Below are positions 1-5,956 of a DNA stretch of 8,134 nt, piece after piece. The stretch spans positions 1 through 8,134 of the forward strand of contig JAFQPC010000137.1 of NCBI GenBank assembly GCA_017411935.1, written 5' to 3'. Position numbers and translations under genes: made by a program. Numbering within the stretch: position 1 is the stretch's first letter; each line of letters begins with the position of its first letter. The DNA is from Clostridia bacterium. GTDB taxonomy: Bacteria > Bacillota > Clostridia > Oscillospirales > CAG-272. The notes under the pieces are model-generated. The model saw only the letters and a program-made list of their open reading frames with translations, was not told the DNA's origin and made no database searches.

Positions 1-536
1 ACGATCGTGTCGAGATTTCCGTAGGTCGCCATCAAAAAGCCATAAATCAAAAGAGAGGTGATCGGACAAAAGGAATACGCCATATGCTCGGGCTTCTTTT
101 TAAAGAGAGGATGCAAGATCGCCATTGCCAAGAGCATTGCCGAAATATACCACGAAACCCCCGTCGTCAGTCTTCCCTTCGAGCCTGCAATCTGAAGCGG
201 GAAGATCTCAAAGAGCAAGAGCGGAATGTCACGAAGCTTTTCGATCTCCATCGGCGGAAGCAGAATAAATTCGGCTACGATAAAGCCACTGATGACCGAG
301 AAGAAGAGAGGCAAAAAGATCGATCGATACTTATACCAAATAAATTTTGCCGTCGAATCGGGAAGCTCGGCTTGCTCCCTGTGCTTCCGAAGCGAGGAAT
401 ACATCAGATACCCCGAGATCATAAAAAAGCCTTCTACTACGAGATAGCCACCATAGATGCCCAGACGGAAGTGATACAGAAAAATAATGATGGAAAATAA
501 AAATTTCAAATAATCCACGGAACTGTTTCTTTTCAT
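1..536 (-). CDS. Acyltransferase 3 family membrane protein, C-terminus beyond the window
   Basis: Partial gene: 178 residues are visible before the window edge, about half the family's usual 330-400. The protein starts MKRNSSVDYLKFLFSIIIF. It has the hallmark opening of the OafA/YrhL-type acyltransferases (Acyl_transf_3): a first membrane helix at about residues 9-25 ending in YHF with the putative catalytic His22, then GGYLVVEGFFMISGYLMY at 29-46. Further hydrophobic helices follow at about 72-93, 104-116, 127-144 and 153-171. These enzymes move acyl groups across the membrane onto cell-wall or surface sugars; the acceptor here cannot be told. The start is supported by GAGGT ending 10 bases before the ATG. 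That GAGGT overlaps the stop codon of the pyrophosphatase gene 7 bases upstream, so the two genes are very likely co-transcribed and translationally coupled. The family call is firm, the substrate unknown. Confidence 0.88.
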   Translation of the reverse strand, partial: MKRNSSVDYLKFLFSIIIFLYHFRLGIYGGYLVVEGFFMISGYLMYSSLRKHREQAELPDSTAKFIWYKYRSIFLPLFFSVISGFIVAEFILLPPMEIEKLRDIPLLLFEIFPLQIAGSKGRLTTGVSWYISAMLLAMAILHPLFKKKPEHMAYSFCPITSLLIYGFLMATYGNLDTI

Positions 537-543
537 GTCAATC

Positions 544-963
544 TTACCTCAATATCGTCGCCATCTCTGCCACACTGCCATCAAGTGCGCGGATGGTCGT
601 TTGATAGTATTTTTCCTGAAAATGGACGGTGCGAGCAATTTCTTCGGCAGAAAAGCTTGCTCCCTCGGGTGCCATGATGAGCTTGTCCTCGACGTCGTCG
701 GCACGGTAAACGATCCCAATGATTTTTCCCGTATAGGACGAAACGGGCTCGTCCACGCCAACGAGGAACACATCAAGTTCGTCCCCGTCACCGCCGAGAA
801 CCTCGGGGATATAACCGTAATTGATCGGATAGACCAAGGTCTTTTCACCCTTGTGATGCACGGTCCCGATCGGTCGGTCGATCTCGATTGTCACGATCTT
901 CCCGAGATACCCTTCCACCTGCGCGTGGCGCTCCGCAAGAGTCATCGTTCCGCTTTCACTCAT
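544..963 (-). CDS. ppa: Short family I inorganic pyrophosphatase
   Basis: 139 residues, shorter than the 176 of E. coli Ppa and of the size of compact Firmicutes homologues. It hydrolyses pyrophosphate to two phosphates in the cytoplasm, using divalent metal ions. The family landmarks are EIDRPIG at 27-33, YPINYGYIPE at 45-54, and the metal-binding signature DGDELDV at 59-65 with Asp59, Asp61 and Asp64. A second acidic cluster, DDVEDK at 89-94, corresponds to the Asp/Lys active-site segment and is a few residues shorter than in E. coli. The start is the first ATG; AAGGGAAG lies about 6 bases upstream, and an internal Met7 is a possible but less supported alternative. It is the first gene after its own promoter and is followed closely by the membrane acyltransferase gene. 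Function is confident; the symbol is by family. Confidence 0.93.
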   Translation of the reverse strand: MSESGTMTLAERHAQVEGYLGKIVTIEIDRPIGTVHHKGEKTLVYPINYGYIPEVLGGDGDELDVFLVGVDEPVSSYTGKIIGIVYRADDVEDKLIMAPEGASFSAEEIARTVHFQEKYYQTTIRALDGSVAEMATILR

Positions 964-1000
964 AAACGCTTCCCTTTCTGCTTATTTTATCTTCATTATC

Positions 1001-1029
1001 ATTATACCATTTTAAAGGATAGAAATCAA
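1001..1029 (-). promoter_or_regulatory. Vegetative promoter of the pyrophosphatase-acyltransferase operon
   Basis: On the minus strand TTGATT (1024-1029) is separated by exactly 17 bases from a perfect TATAAT (1001-1006). It lies about 38 bases before the pyrophosphatase start codon. It sits directly after the terminator hairpin that closes the upstream operon, which is the expected place for a new transcription start. Confidence 0.8.
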
Positions 1030-1052
1030 GAGAATAATTGTTCGACTGTATG

Positions 1053-1110
1053 AAAAAATAACGGACACGTCACTCGGGATTTTCCCAAATGATGTGTCCA
1101 ATATTTTTAT
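1053..1110 (-). terminator. Terminator hairpin (copy 1 of a shared stem)
   Basis: The arms GGACACGTCA (1063-1072) and TGATGTGTCC (1090-1099) pair over 10 bases around a 17-base loop that itself contains GGGA/TCCC. An A-tract lies on the left and a T-tract on the right, so either transcript would end in a U-run: T6 read from the minus strand, T5 read from the plus strand. It lies 31 bases after the amidohydrolase stop codon and before the pyrophosphatase promoter. It therefore most likely ends the PnuC-propeller-amidohydrolase operon. On the minus transcript one pair is an A-C mismatch. The same stem recurs at 5832-5870 and 7638-7676. Confidence 0.72.
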
Positions 1111-1129
1111 ATAAACAGCGGGAGAATAT

Positions 1130-1921
1130 TTATGATAAAAAAGCGTTTGGGAATAACCGTGTCGCGTTTTTCCATAAAATGTTTTCTTTCTCTTCCGTGG
1201 AAAGTGCGGAAAGCGCGATCCGTCCAAATTGGAATGCATAGGAATACGTATCGGTTCCAAAAAGGATTTTTTGAGATCCCACGCGCTGCACCGCTCCCTC
1301 AATCACGTTGTTAGCTGCGCTGGCTCTGCCCGAGGTATCCGTGTAGATATTACCGTACTCCGCATATGCAATCGTATCCGTGTATTCTTGAAATCTCGTG
1401 CTATCAAGATGCGCAAGGATCAGCTTCATATCGGGACATTTGTCAGCAAACGGACGCATAGAAGAAATTTCATACTGCGGATGAATCAGTACCACGGTCT
1501 TTTGAGAATTTGCAAATGCAAACAGCTCCTGTGCATAGTCCAAAATTCGATAGCCATGATATGCAGGATGGAGCTTGATCCCCAATACCTTGGGGTGGGT
1601 TAGCATCCTCTGTGCCTGCGCGTACGTTTCCTTTTGTCTGGGATCGATCACGACCCACTGATACACCCAGTCTTTTTCTTTGATCAGCCTGTGCAAGTAT
1701 TCGTTTTCCTCCGAAACACACGTCGGCTCCGTCACGGACGCGAAGGTGGAAATTCCCACCTGTGTTACACCGACACGTCGGTATACCGATTCGATAAAAT
1801 TGATGTCGCGAATATGCGCCTCTGTTTCGGGACAGTCAAATTTTGAACCGTGATTGAAGTGCGAATGTACGTCAATGGGGCTATGTGTAAAATTCGGTAG
1901 TAACGTCGTGCTTTGTTCCAT
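1130..1921 (-). CDS. Amidohydrolase family (Amidohydro_2) metal-dependent hydrolase
   Basis: 263 residues from the chosen start. It is a TIM-barrel hydrolase of the amidohydrolase superfamily. All the usual metal and catalytic positions are visible: DVHSH at 17-21 (His19, His21), GIKLHP at 114-119 (Lys116, His118), LIHPQ at 145-149 (His147), LILAHLD at 167-173 (His171) and FGTDTY at 221-226 (Asp224). Near the end ILWKNATRLF is the typical closing helix of Amidohydro_2 members. Such enzymes hydrolyse C-N or C-O bonds, or decarboxylate, small ring compounds; the substrate cannot be read off. The longest frame starts at 1945 (ATG ATG), but AGGGGTG lies 7 bases before the inner ATG at 1921, and only a weak GAAGAA abuts the outer ones, so 1921 is preferred. 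The outer start would lie 4 bases after the preceding propeller gene; either way the two genes form one operon. No signal peptide, so cytoplasmic. Confidence 0.87.
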   Translation of the reverse strand: MEQSTTLLPNFTHSPIDVHSHFNHGSKFDCPETEAHIRDINFIESVYRRVGVTQVGISTFASVTEPTCVSEENEYLHRLIKEKDWVYQWVVIDPRQKETYAQAQRMLTHPKVLGIKLHPAYHGYRILDYAQELFAFANSQKTVVLIHPQYEISSMRPFADKCPDMKLILAHLDSTRFQEYTDTIAYAEYGNIYTDTSGRASAANNVIEGAVQRVGSQKILFGTDTYSYAFQFGRIALSALSTEEKENILWKNATRLFPNAFLS

Positions 1922-1949
1922 CGTACTCACCCCTAATTCCATCATTTCT

Positions 1950-3401
1950 TCAATTAAATTTGAATGAATAAAAATCGCAATCCTTCATAGAGATTTTAAA
2001 TCTGATTTCTTTTCCTTCAAGATCGGAAAGCGGCTTTTCAAAATCACAGTGGCGAGCAGTGCTATCCCCAAACAAACGTCCCGAATCATACCCCTCGATG
2101 GGAGCACCGTCTTTATCAAGGATCTCTATTCTCAGATATCCGAGAGCCGAGGTGGCAAAATTCAGAGAAAGCTCACTTCCTTGGAAGGTCAAGGGCTTGG
2201 TGATGACCTCGCCTCCCTCAAAATCGGCTCTCCACGAATAAAAGCCGTCCATTCTTATGGTATAGCGTTCAAAGGTGACGGGTCTTGTTCGGTATCCGTG
2301 ACCGACGTAAAGCGAAAGCTCATTTGGCTCTCCCTCAAAGTCGGACGCTGTCTCGATCATTCCGTAGGCAAAATATCCGTCGCCGTAGATCCAGTTTTCG
2401 CCGTTCTCTGCTCCCGGCGTAAAGAACGCTTCGAGAGAACGGTTGAAACGATAGCCGTCTCTTGACACCATCAGCATCGTCTCGGTCACTGCCGAAAATT
2501 CTCTGTCTGCTTTTTCCTGCAAGCGCATCCAACGCTTTTCGCCAACACCGGGAATATGTTTATAATTGACGGCATCGGGGGCTCTATCAATATATCTTGT
2601 GGGCAGACCGATATACATATTGGAATTCCCGTATCTCATAATATTGTTGATGTAGAGCTGAATTTCCAGAGGATCGTTGTAATCCAATATCGCGGGTTCT
2701 GTCCAATGAATAAAGTCGTCGGAGAAACAAAGCCTGATATCTCTGACGTGAGTCTCTGCTTCGTATTCTAATTTATTGTTCTTATTATTTTCGTCAATAT
2801 CGTGAAAATCTCTCATGTAAAGGCGATATTTTCCGATGCTATGATCGTAAAACGCGATGTTCATAGAGTCGAAATACCCCTTGATATCAAGGAGCATGAC
2901 TCGTTCAAAGTGAAATCCATCACTGCTCTTAAAGTAAATCAAACGCTTTGTTCCATTGACGGTATGCCCCCAAAACGCCTTATATTTTGCATCGGGCTCG
3001 CAGGCAGGATTTTCGTCAAGCATAATGGAAAAATTGTCGATATAGTTGTTGTTCGGCTCATCGCTCATCATCACAATGTTGTTTTCTTTTGAGCCGTTGT
3101 ATTCGTAGATTCCGAGGTTTGGCTTTTCAAAGGTCTTTCCGTCGTAGCTATATGCCACGCATTCAAGACCAAAATGCCCGTTTTCATTTTTTCCGCCCCC
3201 ACGGTAGTAAAAACGGTACTTTTCGCCGTCAAAGACGATTTTGGCGTAACCGGCGTGATCCCCTTCCCACGGCTCACAGGTTTCAAGAACGCTTCCCTTT
3301 CTTGTCAGCTTGTGCATTTGCAAACGCACCCCGTGAGAACGCTCGGCAAGCGCCATATCCCAAAGAACCTCTTTTTGGTTTCCAATGTCAAATCTTTCCA
3401 T
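1950..3401 (-). CDS. Five-bladed beta-propeller, glycoside-hydrolase-like protein (GH32/GH43 fold type)
   Basis: 483 residues, no signal peptide, so probably cytoplasmic. The pattern is that of a propeller protein family common in Planctomycetes and related bacteria and usually annotated only as hypothetical or glycosyl-hydrolase-like. Propeller strands with Asp-Gly turns repeat through the first 385 residues: PWEGDHAGY at 44-52, KYRFYYRGG at 61-69, YSYDGKTFEKPNLG at 84-97, YNGSKENNI at 101-109, FKSSDGFHF at 157-165, FDSMNIAFYD at 177-186, FSDDFIHWTEP at 226-236 and VSRDGYRF at 312-319. A C-terminal beta-sandwich follows at about 386-483, with GGEVITKPLTF (396-406) and KDCDFYSFKF (473-482). 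No catalytic residues can be assigned with confidence. AGGAGGAG ends 5 bases before the ATG. It is the middle gene of three, 41 bases after the PnuC-like gene. Family resemblance is from memory of sequence motifs; the activity is unknown. Confidence 0.82.
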   Translation of the reverse strand: MERFDIGNQKEVLWDMALAERSHGVRLQMHKLTRKGSVLETCEPWEGDHAGYAKIVFDGEKYRFYYRGGGKNENGHFGLECVAYSYDGKTFEKPNLGIYEYNGSKENNIVMMSDEPNNNYIDNFSIMLDENPACEPDAKYKAFWGHTVNGTKRLIYFKSSDGFHFERVMLLDIKGYFDSMNIAFYDHSIGKYRLYMRDFHDIDENNKNNKLEYEAETHVRDIRLCFSDDFIHWTEPAILDYNDPLEIQLYINNIMRYGNSNMYIGLPTRYIDRAPDAVNYKHIPGVGEKRWMRLQEKADREFSAVTETMLMVSRDGYRFNRSLEAFFTPGAENGENWIYGDGYFAYGMIETASDFEGEPNELSLYVGHGYRTRPVTFERYTIRMDGFYSWRADFEGGEVITKPLTFQGSELSLNFATSALGYLRIEILDKDGAPIEGYDSGRLFGDSTARHCDFEKPLSDLEGKEIRFKISMKDCDFYSFKFN

Positions 3402-3442
3402 AAAAACTCCTCCTGTTTTTTGGTGTGATATGTAAGATGCGC

Positions 3443-4135
3443 CTATGCGCGATCCTTATTTTTTTGCTGCTCGCGGTACAAGCTTCGAACCGAACGAAAT
3501 TGCAAAACCTGACAAATTGCGGAATGGATCGAGTAGATCACGTAGGTGACCTGCGCAGGCTCCTCCAACATCAAGCTGACGTTCATTCCCAGCCCAAGGG
3601 CAGATGATACTAAAATCAACCAACTGTATTCACGGTATCGAAGAAGCGTCAGTACCGATACGAAGAAGCCAACCAGAGTTGCTGCCACATCCCAAAAACG
3701 ATGCTTGGAAGACATCGCGGAAAGCAAGAGATACATTCCAAGGAAACTGAAGATAAAGATGATCGCAAGAAGAAACCATTGCTTCTTTTTCAAACTCCGA
3801 AATTCGGTAGAATGCCGATAGGCACGCTTGTTCCAACGAACAAATGTCACAAGCTGAAAGGGGCAAGAAATGAAAAGCGCGCTGGCGGCGGAAGCATAAA
3901 GCCCGAAGGAAAGATATACGATTGCGTACAAAATCGCGTTGCATCCCCCAATCAGACAAGCATATCGGTTTGCCTTGGTTTGAAGAACCCCCACCAAGAG
4001 TGACACACAAATGGGAATCATTCGAAATACGTGCTGATCGTAGACGATTCCCGTCCAGAGAATTGCGATCATAGCAATCAGCGACAAGCTCAGCGGAAAA
4101 CGGTTCTGCCGAATCCATTGACATTGGCTCTTCAT
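3443..4135 (-). CDS. PnuC-like (nicotinamide riboside transporter family) membrane protein
   Basis: 230 residues with seven or eight hydrophobic segments, at about 10-29, 37-52, 58-80, 84-99, 117-138, 148-164, 169-186 and 192-211. It resembles the clostridial PnuC-type transporters usually annotated as nicotinamide mononucleotide transporters. The third helix carries GGCNAILYAIVY, followed by FGLY and by a fourth helix ending in FQLVTFVRWNKR. The later part has WDVAATLVGFFVSVLTLL and ends in a charged tail. Family members move nicotinamide riboside, thiamine or related small molecules by facilitated diffusion, pulled by phosphorylation inside the cell. The cargo here need not be a vitamin, since no kinase or NAD gene is adjacent. 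The longest frame begins with GTG at 4144, but that GTG is the end of the AGGAGGTG ribosome binding site. The ATG at 4135, 8 bases after GAGG, is the natural start. First gene of the AraC-adjacent operon. Confidence 0.75.
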   Translation of the reverse strand: MKSQCQWIRQNRFPLSLSLIAMIAILWTGIVYDQHVFRMIPICVSLLVGVLQTKANRYACLIGGCNAILYAIVYLSFGLYASAASALFISCPFQLVTFVRWNKRAYRHSTEFRSLKKKQWFLLAIIFIFSFLGMYLLLSAMSSKHRFWDVAATLVGFFVSVLTLLRYREYSWLILVSSALGLGMNVSLMLEEPAQVTYVIYSIHSAICQVLQFRSVRSLYREQQKNKDRA

Positions 4136-4158
4136 CCTTCTCACCTCCTCTTTTTTAT

Positions 4159-4187
4159 ATTATAACAAACAGAAAAAAAGAGGACAA
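4159..4187 (-). promoter_or_regulatory. Promoter of the PnuC-like/propeller/amidohydrolase operon
   Basis: On the minus strand TTGTCC (4182-4187) is followed after 17 bases by a perfect TATAAT (4159-4164), 23 bases before the ATG at 4135. The -35 box matches the consensus at only 4 of 6 positions while the -10 is perfect. That balance is typical of activator-helped promoters and fits control by the AraC-type regulator encoded just upstream. The T-rich spacer ends TGTTTGT, as does the spacer of the alkaline phosphatase promoter. Confidence 0.75.
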
Positions 4188-4225
4188 GTCTGCCATAAGA
4201 CAGAGATCAAAAAAGAATGTCTTGT
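4184..4225. promoter_or_regulatory. Candidate operator: nested inverted repeats upstream of the PnuC-like promoter
   Basis: On the plus strand ACAAG (4184-4188) is mirrored by CTTGT (4221-4225). Inside it, AAGACA (4197-4202) is mirrored by TGTCTT (4218-4223) with a 15-base gap. The outer arm overlaps the -35 box at 4182-4187. The element lies between the AraC gene and the operon promoter, where an AraC-type protein would be expected to bind. The repeats are short and could be chance. It could also form a weak RNA hairpin after the AraC gene, but no U-run follows at once, so it is a poor terminator. Confidence 0.3.
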
Positions 4226-4235
4226 TTTCGGAATT

Positions 4236-5120
4236 TTATTTTTTTGCCGCCCACTGACGACGGTATCGCCCGACCGAGACACCGTATTGTTGGCGAAAGG
4301 CAGAATAAAAGCCCGAGACCGAGCTATAACCAACCGAATACGCGATTTCTTCCACCGAACGATCGGTCGTAAGCAATAGTTGCGCTCCGTGGTGCAACCG
4401 TGATTCCACGAGAAGCTGACGAAATCCCTTTCCATAGACTTCCTGCAAAACACGATTGAGCTGTCGTTTGGAGAGATTCATCTCCTTGGAAATCGACTCC
4501 TCGCTCAGAGGCTCAGCATACCGATTGCAAAAGACATCCTCTAAAAACAACCGACGGCGGTTCTGCTCATTGTCATTAAAAAAGCGATCCCCATTTTGCG
4601 TTTTCACGGGATTTGTTCGAATCAACAACCTTGCCATACAGAGATAAAACTGCGTAAAAAGAGTTTGCGCATAGAGCTCCGAAGCAAAGTCATTTCCTTT
4701 GAAGTCCTCTGCCAGCTGATGAAGGAGCGAAAACAGCTCACACTCTTCACGGAATACTCGGGGAAAACATTTCCTTTGAAGCTCACGGTCAAAGGACTCG
4801 TAGATCGAGGGAGTACCCTCGCCCCGATAATAATAAAACCGAATCCCCAACACCCGAGGAATCGTTTGATTTCTTCGGGTACAATGATAGGTATCGGGAG
4901 AAATCAAGCATGCGCTATCCTTGGTAAGCACAACTTGTTCGCCTTCGGCAAGCTCTACCAAAAAATCTCCCTCCAACGCCACCAACAATTCATAATACGC
5001 ATGAGCATGAACCGAATTAGACACATCTCCCCCAATCAACCCCTCCAAAGAGATGACGGTCTCGATCCGCAAGTCGCCGATCTCGGTCAAAAACACCGTC
5101 GTATCGTATGGTTGTTTCAT
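4236..5120 (-). CDS. AraC family transcriptional regulator with N-terminal cupin sensor domain
   Basis: 294 residues, the usual length for an AraC regulator with a sensor domain. The N-terminal cupin barrel spans about 25-95, with AHAYYELLVALEG (39-51), and is likely to bind a small ligand. The C-terminal double helix-turn-helix spans about 195-290. Its first helix pair is around LSEESISKEMNLSKRQLNR and its second around SVEEIAYSVGYSSVSGFYSA, with the typical GYSS and FRQQYGVS elements of HTH_18. The reading frame can be extended to TTG at 5135, but that TTG begins the TTGGAGG ribosome binding site. The ATG at 5120, 8 bases after GGAGG, is therefore chosen. The gene is transcribed the same way as the transporter operon that begins 100 bases downstream and is its probable target. 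Its own promoter is not obvious in 5121-5206. Confidence 0.92.
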   Translation of the reverse strand: MKQPYDTTVFLTEIGDLRIETVISLEGLIGGDVSNSVHAHAYYELLVALEGDFLVELAEGEQVVLTKDSACLISPDTYHCTRRNQTIPRVLGIRFYYYRGEGTPSIYESFDRELQRKCFPRVFREECELFSLLHQLAEDFKGNDFASELYAQTLFTQFYLCMARLLIRTNPVKTQNGDRFFNDNEQNRRRLFLEDVFCNRYAEPLSEESISKEMNLSKRQLNRVLQEVYGKGFRQLLVESRLHHGAQLLLTTDRSVEEIAYSVGYSSVSGFYSAFRQQYGVSVGRYRRQWAAKK

Positions 5121-5200
5121 ACCTTGTTCCTCCAAAATTCTTTTTTCTTATTGTCGTATACCGTTTTGCCAAGCTTATGTTCTTCCCTCTCTCATAGCTC

Positions 5201-5234
5201 AAAAGCAGGGTCGCGCCAAAATCTGCGCGACCCT
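5201..5234 (-). terminator. Rho-independent terminator of the FucU gene
   Basis: A perfect 10-base stem on the minus strand, AGGGTCGCGC (5225-5234) with GCGCGACCCT (5207-5216), encloses an 8-base loop and is followed by GCTTTTGAG. It lies 9 bases after the FucU stop codon. The stem is very GC-rich; the U-run is short (four). It separates the mutarotase gene from the AraC gene. Confidence 0.8.
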
Positions 5235-5243
5235 TGTGTTCTA

Positions 5244-5678
5244 TCAAATAACGCCCTTTTGAATCATAATATTGGCGTAAAGAGCCTTCTCGCTGGTGGC
5301 GATGATGGCGTATGCCTTCTTTGCTTCGTCATAGAAGCCAAATCTGGAAGCCGAGCCAAAGGCGGACTCCTTGCGGTCGTCGTACTTGGCAACGATCTCC
5401 TTATAGGTATCCCAAATGGGAGTCTCCACGGTATCTCCCGCCACGACCTCCATCAGAGTCACGGGGGTCTCTACATAGGTATCTAAGGGGAAGACCTGCA
5501 AGATCGCATCAAGAAGCTCGGGGACGCCGTGCCCGTCACAACGGATCACGATCGCATTCTTGCCGTTGGACTCGGCAGGAAAATTTCCGTCGGCAATGAC
5601 CAAACGGTCGCCGTGTCCCATTTCGCACAGCACCTTCAAAAGCTCGGGGGAAAGAATGGGGGGAATTCCTTTTAACAT
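5244..5678 (-). CDS. fucU: FucU/RbsD family sugar mutarotase (L-fucose mutarotase type)
   Basis: 144 residues, matching the 140 of E. coli FucU and alignable almost end to end. The start MLKGIPPILSPELLKVL is very close to the E. coli protein. MGHGD at 20-24 supplies the conserved His22, followed by IADGNFPA at 28-35, VIRCDGHGVPELLDAI at 44-59 and the C-terminal segment with FGFYDEAKKAYAI and YANIMIQKGV. These proteins interconvert alpha and beta anomers of fucose or similar hexoses (RbsD members act on ribose) in the cytoplasm; overall similarity favours FucU over RbsD. The open frame extends back to 5858, but that extension crosses the promoter and leader. The ATG at 5678 follows AAGGAG with 8 bases between. 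The gene stands alone between its promoter and its terminator, with no fucose isomerase, kinase or aldolase in the window. Confidence 0.92.
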   Translation of the reverse strand: MLKGIPPILSPELLKVLCEMGHGDRLVIADGNFPAESNGKNAIVIRCDGHGVPELLDAILQVFPLDTYVETPVTLMEVVAGDTVETPIWDTYKEIVAKYDDRKESAFGSASRFGFYDEAKKAYAIIATSEKALYANIMIQKGVI

Positions 5679-5706
5679 TTCAGTTCTCCTTTTTGAGTCA
5701 AAAATT

Positions 5707-5754
5707 TCGGGGGGCATCAAAAGCTCCAAGCCGCACCCCGATCTTGAGGGCTTG
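5707..5754 (-). promoter_or_regulatory. Candidate transcription attenuator in the fucU leader
   Basis: The roughly 85-base untranslated leader can fold two mutually exclusive ways on the minus strand. A late hairpin pairs TCGGGGTGC (5733-5741) with GCCCCCCGA (5707-5715), with one internal mismatch, and is followed by AAATTTTTG, which is terminator-like. An earlier pairing joins CAAGCC (5749-5754) with GGCTTG (5727-5732), enclosing the 5' arm of the first hairpin, and would prevent it. What would switch between them is not visible; no known riboswitch was recognised. Confidence 0.4.
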
Positions 5755-5769
5755 TCTTTCGTACTTTTT

Positions 5770-5798
5770 ATTGTATCACGCGACAGAGGTTTTGTCAA
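5770..5798 (-). promoter_or_regulatory. Vegetative promoter of fucU
   Basis: On the minus strand a perfect TTGACA (5793-5798) and TACAAT (5770-5775) are 17 bases apart. The expected transcription start is near 5763, giving a leader of about 85 bases before the ATG at 5678. Confidence 0.85.
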
Positions 5799-5821
5799 TA
5801 TCGATTCAAAAATCCATTTCC

Positions 5822-5897
5822 AAGAAAAAACGGACACATCACAAGAGCCAAAGCCCAAAATGACGTGTCCAATTTTTTATTGATTTATTTGTAGGGG
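5822..5897 (-). terminator. Terminator hairpin of the alkaline phosphatase gene, within dispersed repeat copy 2
   Basis: The arms GGACACATCA (5832-5841) and TGACGTGTCC (5861-5870) form a 10-base stem. Read from the minus strand it is followed by GTTTTTTC, a good U-run, and the only imperfection is a G-U pair. It lies 87 bases after the alkaline phosphatase stop. From GGACAC through GTAGGGGTG (5832-5899) the plus-strand sequence matches copy 3 at 7638-7705 with only about seven or eight differences, so this is a repeated element and not just a chance stem. Within the trailer, CCCGTCC/GGTCGGG (5911-5936) is a second weaker inverted repeat. Confidence 0.7.
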
Positions 5898-5956
5898 TGT
5901 TCTGTAAATGCCCGTCCTCTCTTGATGAAGGTCGGGGGTTTTTGGATATTCATCGC

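Noticed and set aside
535..1053. Plus-strand open frame of 172 codons
   Set aside because: Antisense to the pyrophosphatase gene, which has clear family motifs, and continues through its promoter region.
5121..5200. Possible promoter for the AraC gene
   Set aside because: TTGAGC with CATAAG at 17 bases, and TTGGCA without a good -10, were considered; none is clearly better than chance.
4596..5486. Plus-strand open frame of 296 codons
   Set aside because: It lies antisense to the AraC and FucU genes and runs through the FucU terminator between them; its translation shows no domain and it is best explained as a shadow of the minus-strand genes.
5679..5858. N-terminal extension of the FucU frame to 5858
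   Set aside because: The extra 60 codons overlap the TTGACA/TACAAT promoter and the leader hairpins, and the homologous protein begins exactly at the ATG at 5678 behind AAGGAG.
5911..5938. CCCGTCC/GGTCGGG inverted repeat followed by a T-run on the plus strand
   Set aside because: It resembles a plus-strand terminator, but no plus-strand gene ends here and the stem has a central mismatch; noted only as part of the alkaline phosphatase trailer.
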